Shown here piece after piece: positions 22,188 to 30,138 of a stretch of DNA of 33,274 nt. The stretch spans positions 1-33,274 of the forward strand of contig JAJFIC010000084.1 of NCBI GenBank assembly GCA_021775315.1, read 5' to 3'. Below the pieces are notes generated by a model that was not told the DNA's origin, searched no databases, and saw nothing but the letters and a program-made list of their open reading frames with translations. This stretch comes from Paracoccaceae bacterium. Lineage in GTDB: Bacteria > Pseudomonadota > Alphaproteobacteria > Rhodobacterales > Rhodobacteraceae. Position 1 is the first letter of the stretch. Each line of letters opens with the position of its first letter. The position numbers and the translations under genes are program-made.

Positions 22188-22624
22188 CCCATGATGAAAT
22201 CGTTGTCCGTGCGCGACGTTGGATCGGTACACCTTATGTGCATCAAGCGTCCGTAAGGGGTGCGGGAACAGATTGTTTGGGGCTGCTGCGCGGCCTGTGG
22301 CGCGAGCTATATGGCCACGAGCCTGAAGCCGTGCCCGCCTATACGCCTGACTGGTCAGAACCGTCGGGCGACGAGGTGTTATGGCGCGCAGCAGCCCAGC
22401 ATTTGCAACCGAAGCCCACGGATGCTGAGGCGCCGGGTGATGTGTTGCTGTTTCGCATGAGCCGCGGATCTGTGGCCAAGCATCTGGGTATTGCCACCGA
22501 TTGCGGCCTTAATGCGCGGTTTGTCCACGCTTATTGCCGACACGGTGTTGTTGAAAGCCCATTAAGCGGCCCCTGGGTGCGACGGGTGGTTGCGCGATTT
22601 GAATTTCCGGAAAGGTGTGTCTGA
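22184..22624 (+). CDS. GTA NlpC/P60-type cell-wall peptidase (g14)
   Basis: A 146-residue NlpC/P60 cysteine peptidase. The catalytic Cys31 lies in GAGTDCLGLLRGLW and the His100 in SVAKHLGIATD; GTPYVHQASVRG precedes the Cys as in the family. In the GTA tail it is thought to cut peptidoglycan of the recipient to let DNA through. The start is TTG at 22184, overlapping the g13 stop; the protein start MTHDEIVVRARRWIGTPY matches homologues and no ATG is available in frame nearby. The stop overlaps the ATG of g15. Confidence 0.93.
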   Translation: MTHDEIVVRARRWIGTPYVHQASVRGAGTDCLGLLRGLWRELYGHEPEAVPAYTPDWSEPSGDEVLWRAAAQHLQPKPTDAEAPGDVLLFRMSRGSVAKHLGIATDCGLNARFVHAYCRHGVVESPLSGPWVRRVVARFEFPERCV

Positions 22625-25600
22625 TGGCTACTTTGGTATTATCTGCGGTTGGGGCGTCTTTGGGCGGGGCTGTTGGCGGCTCGGTTTTTGGGCTTGGCTC
22701 AGCCGTGATCGGCAGGGCGGTCGGGGCGACGCTGGGTCGCCTGATTGATCAGCGGATATTGGGGCAAGGATCGGATGCGGTGCCAACGGGCCGGGTTGAA
22801 CGTTTTCATCTGAGCGGTGCCAGCGAGGGCGATGCGATGGCGCGGTCTTTTGGTCGGGTGCGGATCGGTGGGCAAGTCATCTGGGCCTCGCGCTTTAAGG
22901 AAGAGATCATCAGTTCAGGTGGCGGTGGCAAGGGCGGCGGAGGTGGTACAACGACAAGCAATTATTCCTATTCGGTCAGTTTGGCCATCGCACTAGGTGA
23001 GGGTGTGATTACCCGCATCGGCAGGGTCTGGGCCGATGGGGTTGAGGTTGCAAAGGATGATTTCAATCTCAGAAGCTATCCCGGCGATCAGGTGCAATTG
23101 CCCGACGCCAAGATTGAAGCGGTTGAAGGCATCGGCCAAGCCCCGGCGTTTCGTGGCACGGCCTATGTGGTTTTTGAGGATCTGAACTTGGCGCGGTTTG
23201 GCAACCGAGTGCCGCAATTCAGTTTTGAAGTGTTTCGCCGGGCGCAACCTTCGCTTGGCAGCACGGACCCTGCGGCAACAATCAAGGGTGTGGCGCTGAT
23301 CCCCGGAACCGGGGAATACACATTGGCCACCACGCCGGTGCATTTTGATTATGGGCCCGGTGTGAACACCTCGATCAACGTGAATTCCGCCAGTGGAAAG
23401 ACCGATTTTGCGACGTCGATTGAAGATATGCGCGGCGAGTTGTCGGCCTGTGGTTCTGTGTCGCTGGTTGTGTCATGGTTTGGCGATGATCTGAAATGTG
23501 ATGCTTGTCGGGTCATGCCCAGGGTCGAACAGACCGGGTTTGACGGGGTTGGGATGCCCTGGTCCGTGTCAGGGGTGGCGCGGACCGGGGCCGAGACGGT
23601 TAGTCAGGTGGACGGTCGCCCGGTTTTTGGTGGCACCCCAGCGGATGCCAGCGTGATTGAGGCAATTGCTGAGATTAAGGCGGGTGGGCAAGAGGTGATG
23701 TTCTATCCGTTTATCCTGATGGATATTCTGGCAGGCAACGGTTTGGGCGATCCCTGGAGTGGTTCGATTGATCAACCGCAAATGCCATGGCGTGGGCGGA
23801 TCACGTTGTCAGCAGCCCCCGGACAGGCTGGAACACCGGACCAAAGTGTTGCCGCCGAAACTGAAGTGGCGGCGTTTTTTGGTGACGCGCAGGCCGCTGA
23901 TTTTAGCGCCTCGGGAACCGGCGTGGCGTATTCTGGCACGGCTGAATGGTCCTATCGACGGTTCATTCTGCACTATGCGCATTTATGTGCGCTGGCCGGT
24001 GGGGTCAGCTCGTTTTGCATCGGCTCAGAAATGCGCTCGATAACACATATACGCGGGGCAGGTGGGACATTTCCGGCAGTGGCGGCATTGATTGCTTTGG
24101 CAGCGGATGTGCGCAGTATTTTGGGGCCGGATACCAAGATCGGCTATGCGTCGGATTGGTCGGAATATTTCGGATATCAGCCGCAGGACGGCACTGGGGA
24201 TCGGCTGTTTCATCTCGACCCGCTATGGGCCGACGCCAATGTGGATTTCATTGGCATCGACAATTACATGCCTTTGTCGGATTGGCGCGACGGATTTGAC
24301 CATCTGGATGCGTCCCATGGGTCGATTTATGCGCTTGATTATCTAAAGGGAAACATCGCGGGCGGCGAAGGCTTTGACTGGTACTACGCCAACCCAACAG
24401 CGCGGGATTTTCAGATCCGCAGCCCGATTGAGGATGGCGCGCATAATGAGCCATGGATTTACCGGTATAAGGATCTGAAAAGCTGGTGGAGCCAGTCGCA
24501 TCACGAGCGGATCAATGGCGTTCGTCAAGCGTCACCGACGGCTTTTGTGCCTGAAAGCAAACCGATCTGGTTCACCGAATTGGGCTGTGCTGCGATTGAT
24601 AAGGGCAGCAATCAGCCGAATGCTTTTTTGGATGCGAAGTCGTCGGAATCGCAAAAGCCGTATTATTCCAATGGCTTGCAGGATGATTTGATGCAGGCGC
24701 AATATCTGCGCGCGATGTTGTCTTTTTGGGGTGAAGCACAGAACAACCCGACATCGACCGAATATGGCGGTGCGATGGTGGATATGGATCACGCCCATGT
24801 CTGGGCTTGGGACGCGCGACCCTGGCCGTCTTTTCCAGCCAATCTTGGGCTTTGGAGCGATGGCGAGAATTACCCGCGCGGCCATTGGATCAACGGGCGA
24901 TTGGGTGCGCAGGCGCTTGGCGATGTGATCCGGGAAACCTGCGAAGTCGCCGGGGTGAGCGCGGTTGATGTGAGCGGGCTATACGGTTTGGTCACCGGCT
25001 ATCTGATGCGCGATACAGAAACAGCGCGAAGTGCGTTGCAGCCATTGATGCTGGCCTTTGGCGTCGATGCGGTCGAGCAAGACGGCGTGTTGCATTTCAG
25101 GAACCGGGTCGGTGTGGCGGATTGCGAAATTCCGGCCGAGCAACTGGTCTGGACTGGCGAGGAAAATGGTGCTGCGGTGGCGTTGCGGGTGCCCGAGGCG
25201 GAAACTGCGGGTCAGGTGCGGTTGGGATTTGTACGCGCCAACGGCTCTTACGAAATCGGTGCGGCTGAGGCGGTGTTTCCCGACGATGTGGCCCTTGGTG
25301 TTTCGCAAACAGAATTGCCGATTGTGATGACCCCCGGTGCGGCGCAATTGGTGGCGGAACGGTGGTTGGCAGAGGCGCGGGTTGCGCGGGAATCTGTTCA
25401 GTTGGTGTTGCCGCCGTCGCAGATGCATATCGGAGCCGGTGATGTTGTCAGTCTGCCGGACATGTTTGGCGGCGGTTTGGCACGGGTTGATCGGGTTGAG
25501 GATGTCGGGGCGCGCCAGATTGAGGCGGTTCGGATTGATCCAGCGGTCTATCAGCGGCTCGAAGAAGATGAAACCGGCAGCGCGGTGACGCCTTTTGTCG

Positions 25601-26541
25601 CCCCGGTTCCGGTTTTTCCTTTGTTCATGGATTTGCCTTTGCTGTCAGGCGAAGAAGTGGCGCACGCGCCGCATCTGGCGGTGACCGCGACGCCTTGGCC
25701 GGGAACGGTTGCGGTTTATTCCTCGGCTTCGGATGAGGGGTATCAGTTGAATAAACTTGTTGAACAATCGGCCCTGATTGGGGTGACGGAAACGGCGTTA
25801 TTCCGTAGCCAGCCTTCGCGATGGGACAATGGCGCCGGTGTTCGGGTGCAAATGTTTGGCGGTCATCTGTCATCGGTGACGCGCGAGGCTGTGCTTAACG
25901 GCGCGAATGTTGCAGCGATTGGTGATGGTTCCGGTGCGAATTGGGAGGTTTTTCAATTCGTCACGGCGGATTTGCAGCTTGACGGGTCTTATCAACTGAC
26001 CGGGTTATTGCGCGGGCAGGCGGGTAGTGACGGGATGATGCCTGATGCATGGCCTGTGGGCAGCTATATTGTGTTGCTGGACGGGGTTCCGCAACAGATT
26101 GATCTGGCAGCATCGGCCCGCGATCTGGCGCGGCATTACAGGGTTGGACCAGCGATGCGAGCGGTCAGTGATGGCTCATATGTGCATGATGTCAGGGCTT
26201 TTTCCGGGATAGGGTTGCGGCCATTTGCGCCTGCGCATTTACGCTCGGTTAGTGAGGTAAGCGGCGATCGGACGTTCAGTTGGGTCAGGCGAACGCGGGT
26301 TGATGGCGATAGTTGGGCATCACCCGAAGTGCCGCTAGGTGAGGCCTATGAGGCCTATGTGGTGCGGGTTTTTGATGGTGTGGCTTTGGTGCGAAGTGTC
26401 GATTTAGCTGGTCCCGGATGGGTCTATACAGCCGCGATGCAAACCGCTGACGGCATTAGCGGGTCATATAGCGTTGAAGTGGCGCAAATCTCAGAACGTT
26501 TTGGTGCAGGTTCATTTGCAAGGATTGAAATAAATGGTTGA
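22624..26541 (+). CDS. GTA host-specificity (megatron) protein with TIM-barrel domain (g15)
   Basis: A 1305-residue tail-tip protein, the largest in the cluster. The N-terminal 30 residues are hydrophobic and Gly-rich (LSAVGASLGGAVGGSVFGLG), followed by FGRVRIGGQVIWASRFKEEI and a Gly-rich loop. A GTA TIM-barrel (glycoside-hydrolase-like) domain spans about residues 440-730, with HYAHLCALAGGVSSFCIGSE, VDFIGIDNYMPLSDWRDG and HAHVWAWDARPWPSFP. A phage-tail-3-like domain follows to about residue 940, and a C-terminal part with FVTADLQLDGSYQLTGLLRG completes it. I start at ATG 22624, overlapping the g14 stop, instead of the upstream frame start at 22615. It likely carries receptor contact and wall-degrading functions. 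No frameshift disrupts it. Confidence 0.94.
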   Translation: MATLVLSAVGASLGGAVGGSVFGLGSAVIGRAVGATLGRLIDQRILGQGSDAVPTGRVERFHLSGASEGDAMARSFGRVRIGGQVIWASRFKEEIISSGGGGKGGGGGTTTSNYSYSVSLAIALGEGVITRIGRVWADGVEVAKDDFNLRSYPGDQVQLPDAKIEAVEGIGQAPAFRGTAYVVFEDLNLARFGNRVPQFSFEVFRRAQPSLGSTDPAATIKGVALIPGTGEYTLATTPVHFDYGPGVNTSINVNSASGKTDFATSIEDMRGELSACGSVSLVVSWFGDDLKCDACRVMPRVEQTGFDGVGMPWSVSGVARTGAETVSQVDGRPVFGGTPADASVIEAIAEIKAGGQEVMFYPFILMDILAGNGLGDPWSGSIDQPQMPWRGRITLSAAPGQAGTPDQSVAAETEVAAFFGDAQAADFSASGTGVAYSGTAEWSYRRFILHYAHLCALAGGVSSFCIGSEMRSITHIRGAGGTFPAVAALIALAADVRSILGPDTKIGYASDWSEYFGYQPQDGTGDRLFHLDPLWADANVDFIGIDNYMPLSDWRDGFDHLDASHGSIYALDYLKGNIAGGEGFDWYYANPTARDFQIRSPIEDGAHNEPWIYRYKDLKSWWSQSHHERINGVRQASPTAFVPESKPIWFTELGCAAIDKGSNQPNAFLDAKSSESQKPYYSNGLQDDLMQAQYLRAMLSFWGEAQNNPTSTEYGGAMVDMDHAHVWAWDARPWPSFPANLGLWSDGENYPRGHWINGRLGAQALGDVIRETCEVAGVSAVDVSGLYGLVTGYLMRDTETARSALQPLMLAFGVDAVEQDGVLHFRNRVGVADCEIPAEQLVWTGEENGAAVALRVPEAETAGQVRLGFVRANGSYEIGAAEAVFPDDVALGVSQTELPIVMTPGAAQLVAERWLAEARVARESVQLVLPPSQMHIGAGDVVSLPDMFGGGLARVDRVEDVGARQIEAVRIDPAVYQRLEEDETGSAVTPFVAPVPVFPLFMDLPLLSGEEVAHAPHLAVTATPWPGTVAVYSSASDEGYQLNKLVEQSALIGVTETALFRSQPSRWDNGAGVRVQMFGGHLSSVTREAVLNGANVAAIGDGSGANWEVFQFVTADLQLDGSYQLTGLLRGQAGSDGMMPDAWPVGSYIVLLDGVPQQIDLAASARDLARHYRVGPAMRAVSDGSYVHDVRAFSGIGLRPFAPAHLRSVSEVSGDRTFSWVRRTRVDGDSWASPEVPLGEAYEAYVVRVFDGVALVRSVDLAGPGWVYTAAMQTADGISGSYSVEVAQISERFGAGSFARIEING

Positions 26542-27250
26542 AACTAATCAATTTAAGTTGCCACTGGTTGAAGCGGCGCAAGCACAAAAACACGTAACAG
26601 TAAACGAGGCGCTGGCGCGGCTGGATGCAGCGGCGCAACTGAGGTTGCTTTCGGTTACGCAAACCGTGCCGCCGGTAAATGTGGCGGATGGCGTCGCTTA
26701 CGGTGTGCCGGTCGGGGCGGTTAACGACTGGGACTTGCATGCAGGCGAGGTGGCGATTTTCGCCAATGGTGGCTGGGTATTCCTGCCCCCGGCGGTTGGC
26801 TGGCGGGCTTGGATCGTCGACAAGGCAACCTCGGCGATCCATGACGGTTTGGATTGGCGCGAAGGGCTTTTGTCGTTGTCGGCGACCGGGGCTGCTACGA
26901 CATGGGCAATTGAAGAATTCGATCACGTGATTACACCCGGTTTTTATAACCACACATCGGTCATTATTGATGATAATGTTCAGGTTACGGGTGTCACAGG
27001 CCGGGTTTTGAGCGACATCACTGGCGCGGGTCTTGTCAGTTGGAGATTGGGCATTGATGGCGTTTCCACGCGATTTGCGTCAGATCTGGGGTTAACCGCA
27101 AACACCGCCTTTGCCGGGCTTAGCGGCAAACCACAGACCTATTGGGGCGGCGAGCCGATAAGGCTGTCATCAGACGGCGGTGATTTCGCGAGCGGAATTG
27201 TGCGGCTGGCGATCCATTCGATCCGACTTGATCCGCCGCGCAGCGTGTGA
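26534..27250 (+). CDS. DUF2793 protein, probable GTA fibre/spike component
   Basis: A 238-residue protein with the DUF2793 hallmark at the N-terminus: FKLPLVEAAQAQKHVTVNEA followed by LARLDAAAQLRLLS. The central part (NDWDLHAGEVAIFANGGWVF and PAVGWRAWIVDKATSAIHDG) is a beta-rich unit common in this family. The last 90 residues are variable. The ATG overlaps the end of g15 by 8 bases, so it is translated from the GTA transcript. DUF2793 proteins are associated with GTA fibres or head spikes in Rhodobacterales, as far as I recall; in R. capsulatus such accessory genes are at other loci. I infer attachment or adsorption; an enzyme is not excluded. Confidence 0.8.
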   Translation: MVETNQFKLPLVEAAQAQKHVTVNEALARLDAAAQLRLLSVTQTVPPVNVADGVAYGVPVGAVNDWDLHAGEVAIFANGGWVFLPPAVGWRAWIVDKATSAIHDGLDWREGLLSLSATGAATTWAIEEFDHVITPGFYNHTSVIIDDNVQVTGVTGRVLSDITGAGLVSWRLGIDGVSTRFASDLGLTANTAFAGLSGKPQTYWGGEPIRLSSDGGDFASGIVRLAIHSIRLDPPRSV

Positions 27251-27549
27251 TGCGACCGGTTTTGCACGGTGATGTGGTTGCAACGGCGCGGGCGTTGTTA
27301 TTGGTTCCGTCCGCGCTGAGACAACGAACGCTGCGGCATTTATTCTTTGAGGCGGAACATGCTGATCGATACCGGCGCAAATCCGGTCAGGCCCATCCGG
27401 TTTGGGGGGATGGCAGTTTGGAGACGGCGGCTGCAGCGCGAAAACAGGCACCGGAGCCGTTGCTTGATGATGCAGATTATTGTGCCTGCATGATCGCCAT
27501 ATTTGAGGAATTGTTGCGTTGGCGCGGAGCTAGCCACGCGCGCAGCTGA
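27250..27549 (+). CDS. Small DUF7742-like protein at the end of the GTA operon
   Basis: A 99-residue protein with a pattern I associate with a Rhodobacterales family of unknown function (DUF7742 in my recollection): RPVLHGDVVATARALLLVP, then EAEHADRYRRKSGQAHPVWG, SLETAAAARK and PLLDDADYCACMIAIFEEL. It is mainly helical without membrane segments. The ATG overlaps the stop of the DUF2793 gene; a GTG at 27247 is an alternative. Position at the 3' end of the cluster with overlap suggests co-expression with GTA, but no role is known to me. Its final 20 bases overlap the end of the opposite dksA-like gene. Confidence 0.7.
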   Translation: MRPVLHGDVVATARALLLVPSALRQRTLRHLFFEAEHADRYRRKSGQAHPVWGDGSLETAAAARKQAPEPLLDDADYCACMIAIFEELLRWRGASHARS

Positions 27550-27862
27550 TGCATCGGGTGGCGGTTGGGTCGAGATCCAGCCTTTTGGGGCTGATGTCGT
27601 CGCCACAGTCAAGGCAATAGCCGAATTCACCAGCGTCAATGCGCACAAGGGCTGCGTTTAGACGCATACGCTCTTGCTGTCTGCGCTGGTGGGTGGCGTT
27701 GGCCATGGCTTGTTGCTGTATCGCATCCATTCGCGACAGACGCCCGACGCTTTGCTGATCCAAAACAACGGTCGCGCGATCGCCGCTGGTATTTACGTCT
27801 TCGACGTCCAGTTCTGACAGACGATCCGCAATGCGGGTTTTCACGGATTTTAGCGTGTCCAT
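27530..27862 (-). CDS. DksA/TraR-family zinc-finger protein
   Basis: A 110-residue member of the DksA/TraR family. The N-terminal 75 residues are helical and charged (coiled coil including DAIQQQAMANATHQRRQQER), and the C-terminus has a C4 zinc finger with Cys83, Cys86, Cys104 and Cys107 (GYCLDCGDDISPKRLDLDP, then TRCISCA). Family members enter the RNA polymerase secondary channel and, with ppGpp, adjust promoter activity. The protein is shorter than E. coli DksA. The coiled-coil tip acidic pair needed for activity is not obvious to me, so its biochemical activity is uncertain. The gene is convergent with the GTA operon and overlaps its last gene by 20 bp. Confidence 0.85.
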   Translation of the reverse strand: MDTLKSVKTRIADRLSELDVEDVNTSGDRATVVLDQQSVGRLSRMDAIQQQAMANATHQRRQQERMRLNAALVRIDAGEFGYCLDCGDDISPKRLDLDPTATRCISCARG

Positions 27863-27947
27863 GGCGTTTTGTTTTGCCCCTTTGGGTTTACAGGCGAGTG
27901 AAACTCCCTATCTAGTGTAAGCAGGATTGCTGGATCAGGGAAGTAAG

Positions 27948-28757
27948 ATGGCCGAGAGAAAGCCGAAAGTTGCGGATTTTGACCCCGTTTGGGATCGCAT
28001 TCAAAATGAAGCCGCAGAGATTGTTGAGCGCGAGCCGATTTTAGGTGGGCTTGTTCATTCGGGCATTCTGCATCACAGAACGCTGGAGCGGTCCTTGGCG
28101 TATCGGATGGCGCTAAAACTGGCCTCGGGCGAGATGACCGACCAGATTTTACGCGAAATCGTTGATGAGGCTTATCGCAGTGATCCGACGTTGGGTCAGG
28201 CCGCGCGTGCGGATATTGTCGCGGTGTTTGAGCGCGACCCGGCCTGCCATCGGTTCATCCAGCCAATGTTGTTTTTTAAGGGATTTCAAGGTGTTCAGGC
28301 TTATCGTGTGGCCCATTGGCTGTGGCAGCACGACCGAAAAGAATTGGCCTATTTCATTCAGATGCGGGTGTCTGAAGTTTTCGGCATCGACATCCATCCC
28401 AATGCAGTTATCGGTCAGGGCGTCATGATCGACCATGCGCATTCGATTGTTATTGGTGAGACCGCCGTGGTTGGTGACAACGTGTCGATGCTGCATTCCG
28501 TGACTTTGGGCGGCACCGGTAAGGCGGATGGCGATCGGCATCCCAAAATTGAAAACGGCGTTTTGATCGGGGCCGGGGCAAAGGTGTTGGGCGATATCCG
28601 CATTGGTTATTGCACAAGGATCGCCGCCGGTTCGGTGGTTCTGTCTGACGTGCCGCCGTGCAAGACAGTGGCGGGTGTGCCGGCAAGGATCGTGGGCGAG
28701 GCGGGTTGCGCGCAACCCTCTGTAACCATGGATCAATTGTTTGAAGGCCAAAGCTGA
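27948..28757 (+). CDS. cysE: Serine O-acetyltransferase CysE
   Basis: A 269-residue serine acetyltransferase that makes O-acetylserine from serine and acetyl-CoA for cysteine synthesis. The N-terminal helical domain (VWDRIQNEAAEIVEREPILG) is followed by the left-handed beta-helix of hexapeptide repeats from about residue 145 on, with GIDIHPNAVIGQGVMIDHAH, SIVIGETAVVGDNVSMLHSV, TLGGTGKADGDRHPKIENG and TVAGVPARIVGEAG. The active-site His is in MIDHAHS and the Asp-His pairing region is intact. The ATG at 27948 has CAGGGAAGTAAG upstream. In R. capsulatus a cysE homologue influences GTA recipient ability, as I recall. Confidence 0.95.
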   Translation: MAERKPKVADFDPVWDRIQNEAAEIVEREPILGGLVHSGILHHRTLERSLAYRMALKLASGEMTDQILREIVDEAYRSDPTLGQAARADIVAVFERDPACHRFIQPMLFFKGFQGVQAYRVAHWLWQHDRKELAYFIQMRVSEVFGIDIHPNAVIGQGVMIDHAHSIVIGETAVVGDNVSMLHSVTLGGTGKADGDRHPKIENGVLIGAGAKVLGDIRIGYCTRIAAGSVVLSDVPPCKTVAGVPARIVGEAGCAQPSVTMDQLFEGQS

Positions 28758-28776
28758 ACGGCGCTTGCGCGCCGTT
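28757..28776 (+). terminator. Hairpin after cysE
   Basis: AACGGCGC (28757-28764) pairs perfectly with GCGCCGTT (28769-28776) around the loop TTGC, starting at the last base of the cysE stop. Only TTGTTT follows directly, and the next hairpin of the interspersed element leads into six T (28800-28804), so termination is probably achieved by both together. Confidence 0.7.
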
Positions 28777-28782
28777 TGTTTC

Positions 28783-28813
28783 GCCTGCGGCGAGAGTATT
28801 TTTTGAACAATGA
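28783..28813 (+). repeat. Copy 2 of the short interspersed element
   Basis: The core GCCTGCGGCGAGAGTATTTT is followed by TTGAACAATGATA, matching the copy at 12388-12420 at 19 of the first 20 positions. With the preceding TC it forms a TCGCC-TGC-GGCGA hairpin followed by T6. It lies after the cysE stop just as copy 1 lies after mltG. Confidence 0.6.
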
Positions 28814-28826
28814 TATGGGTGGTGGT

Positions 28827-28853
28827 GACTGGCCCCTATTTTTTGGGCCAGTC
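28827..28853. terminator. Nine-bp inverted repeat downstream of pdhC
   Basis: GACTGGCCC (28827-28835) and GGGCCAGTC (28845-28853) pair perfectly around a nine-base loop with T6. It begins 6 bases after the pdhC stop when read on the minus strand. No T-run follows the stem on that strand, so it may act as a weak terminator or an mRNA-end protecting hairpin. Confidence 0.5.
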
Positions 28854-28858
28854 CAGAC

Positions 28859-30127
28859 TTACGCGAGCATTGATATCGGGTCTTCGAGGTAGGATTTGAC
28901 GGCAGCAAGGAACTGCGCGCCCAAGGCCCCGTCGATCACCCGATGATCGACCGATAATGTGACGGACATTACGGTGGCCACGGTCAAGTCGCCATCCGCG
29001 CCCACGACGGGTTTCTTTTCACCCGCACCAACCGCCAGAATAGAGCCGTGCGGCGGGTTGATCACAGCGTCGAAATTCTGAATGCCGAACATGCCGAGAT
29101 TTGAGATCGCGAAACTGCCGCCCTGATATTCATGCGGCGCAAGTTTCTTGTCGCGCGCGCGACTGGCCAAGTCTTTCATCTCGGTGGAAAGCGAAGATAG
29201 GGTTTTGGTATCGCTGTCTTTCAGAACCGGCGTGAACAACCCGCCTTCGATTGCGACCGCGACGGCCACATCCGAAGGTTTCAGTTTCAAAATACGATCA
29301 CCTGCCCAGACTGCGTTGCAATCCGGTACGTCCTGCAGGGCCATGGCGCAGGCTTTGATGATGTAGTCGTTGACGCTAAGCTTGATGCCACGGCTTTCAA
29401 GGCCTTTGTTCATTTGGCTGCGCAGTTTTAACAGCGCATCAAGGTGAATATCCCGGCGCAGGTAGAAATGCGGGATTGTCTGTTTGGCTTCGGAAAGGCG
29501 GGCGGCGATGATTTTTCGCATGCCGTTGAGAGTGACCTCTTCATACTCGCGATCGCCATACATTGCCTTGACCTGATCGGCTCCGGCAGAGGAAGGCGGC
29601 GGTGTCGCGGCGGCGGCAGCGGGGGCGGGCGCGGGTTGCGCGACTGCGTCAACCACATCGGCTTTGACGATACGACCTTTAGGACCGGAGCCTGTCACTT
29701 GCCCAAGATCAAGGCCTTTGTCGGCAGCGATGCGGCGTGCGAGTGGTGAGGCGAAAACGCGGGTGCCGTCGGATGTTGTCGGGGTTGCTGGTGCCGGGGT
29801 GGTGGGCTTTGCTGACACGACGACAGAGGGTGCGGCGACAGGGGCCGCAGGTTTGGCCGGGGCAGACATTTCCACGTCGCTTTCGCCGTCTTCCAGTAAG
29901 ACAGCGATGGGCGTGTTGACTTTGACGCCTTCGGTGCCTTCCACGACCAGCAATTTACCGATTATACCTTCGTCGACAGCCTCGAATTCCATCGTGGCTT
30001 TGTCGGTTTCAATCTCGGCCAGCAGGTCGCCAGCGACGACACTGTCGCCCTCTTTGACCAGCCATTTGGCGAGCGTGCCCTCTTCCATGGTGGGGGAAAG
30101 TGCGGGCATGAGAATTTGAATGGGCAT
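28859..30127 (-). CDS. pdhC: Pyruvate dehydrogenase E2, dihydrolipoamide acetyltransferase
   Basis: A 422-residue E2 core protein that transfers acetyl from lipoamide to CoA. One lipoyl domain occupies residues 1-80 with lipoylated Lys43 in [10 protein letters not shown]. An Ala/Pro-rich linker follows, then a peripheral subunit-binding domain at about 124-158 ([18 protein letters not shown] and [13 protein letters not shown]). The catalytic domain from about residue 190 ends with His395 and Asp399 in SVDHRVIDG. Single-lipoyl E2 is typical of alphaproteobacteria. It is the last gene of pdhA-pdhB-pdhC, 11 bp after pdhB. Confidence 0.95.
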   Translation of the reverse strand: MPIQILMPALSPTMEEGTLAKWLVKEGDSVVAGDLLAEIETDKATMEFEAVDEGIIGKLLVVEGTEGVKVNTPIAVLLEDGESDVEMSAPAKPAAPVAAPSVVVSAKPTTPAPATPTTSDGTRVFASPLARRIAADKGLDLGQVTGSGPKGRIVKADVVDAVAQPAPAPAAAAATPPPSSAGADQVKAMYGDREYEEVTLNGMRKIIAARLSEAKQTIPHFYLRRDIHLDALLKLRSQMNKGLESRGIKLSVNDYIIKACAMALQDVPDCNAVWAGDRILKLKPSDVAVAVAIEGGLFTPVLKDSDTKTLSSLSTEMKDLASRARDKKLAPHEYQGGSFAISNLGMFGIQNFDAVINPPHGSILAVGAGEKKPVVGADGDLTVATVMSVTLSVDHRVIDGALGAQFLAAVKSYLEDPISMLA

Positions 30128-30138
30128 CGCGTCTCTCC

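Noticed and set aside
21516-22232. Minus-strand frame of 238 codons opposite g13
   Set aside because: No recognisable domain; g13 on the plus strand is a clear DUF2163 protein with overlapping neighbours.
12333-28858. Possible prophage with att sites
   Set aside because: No integrase, repressor, replication or lysis genes and no tRNA; the only flanking repeat is a short terminator-like element. A GTA explains the gene set better.
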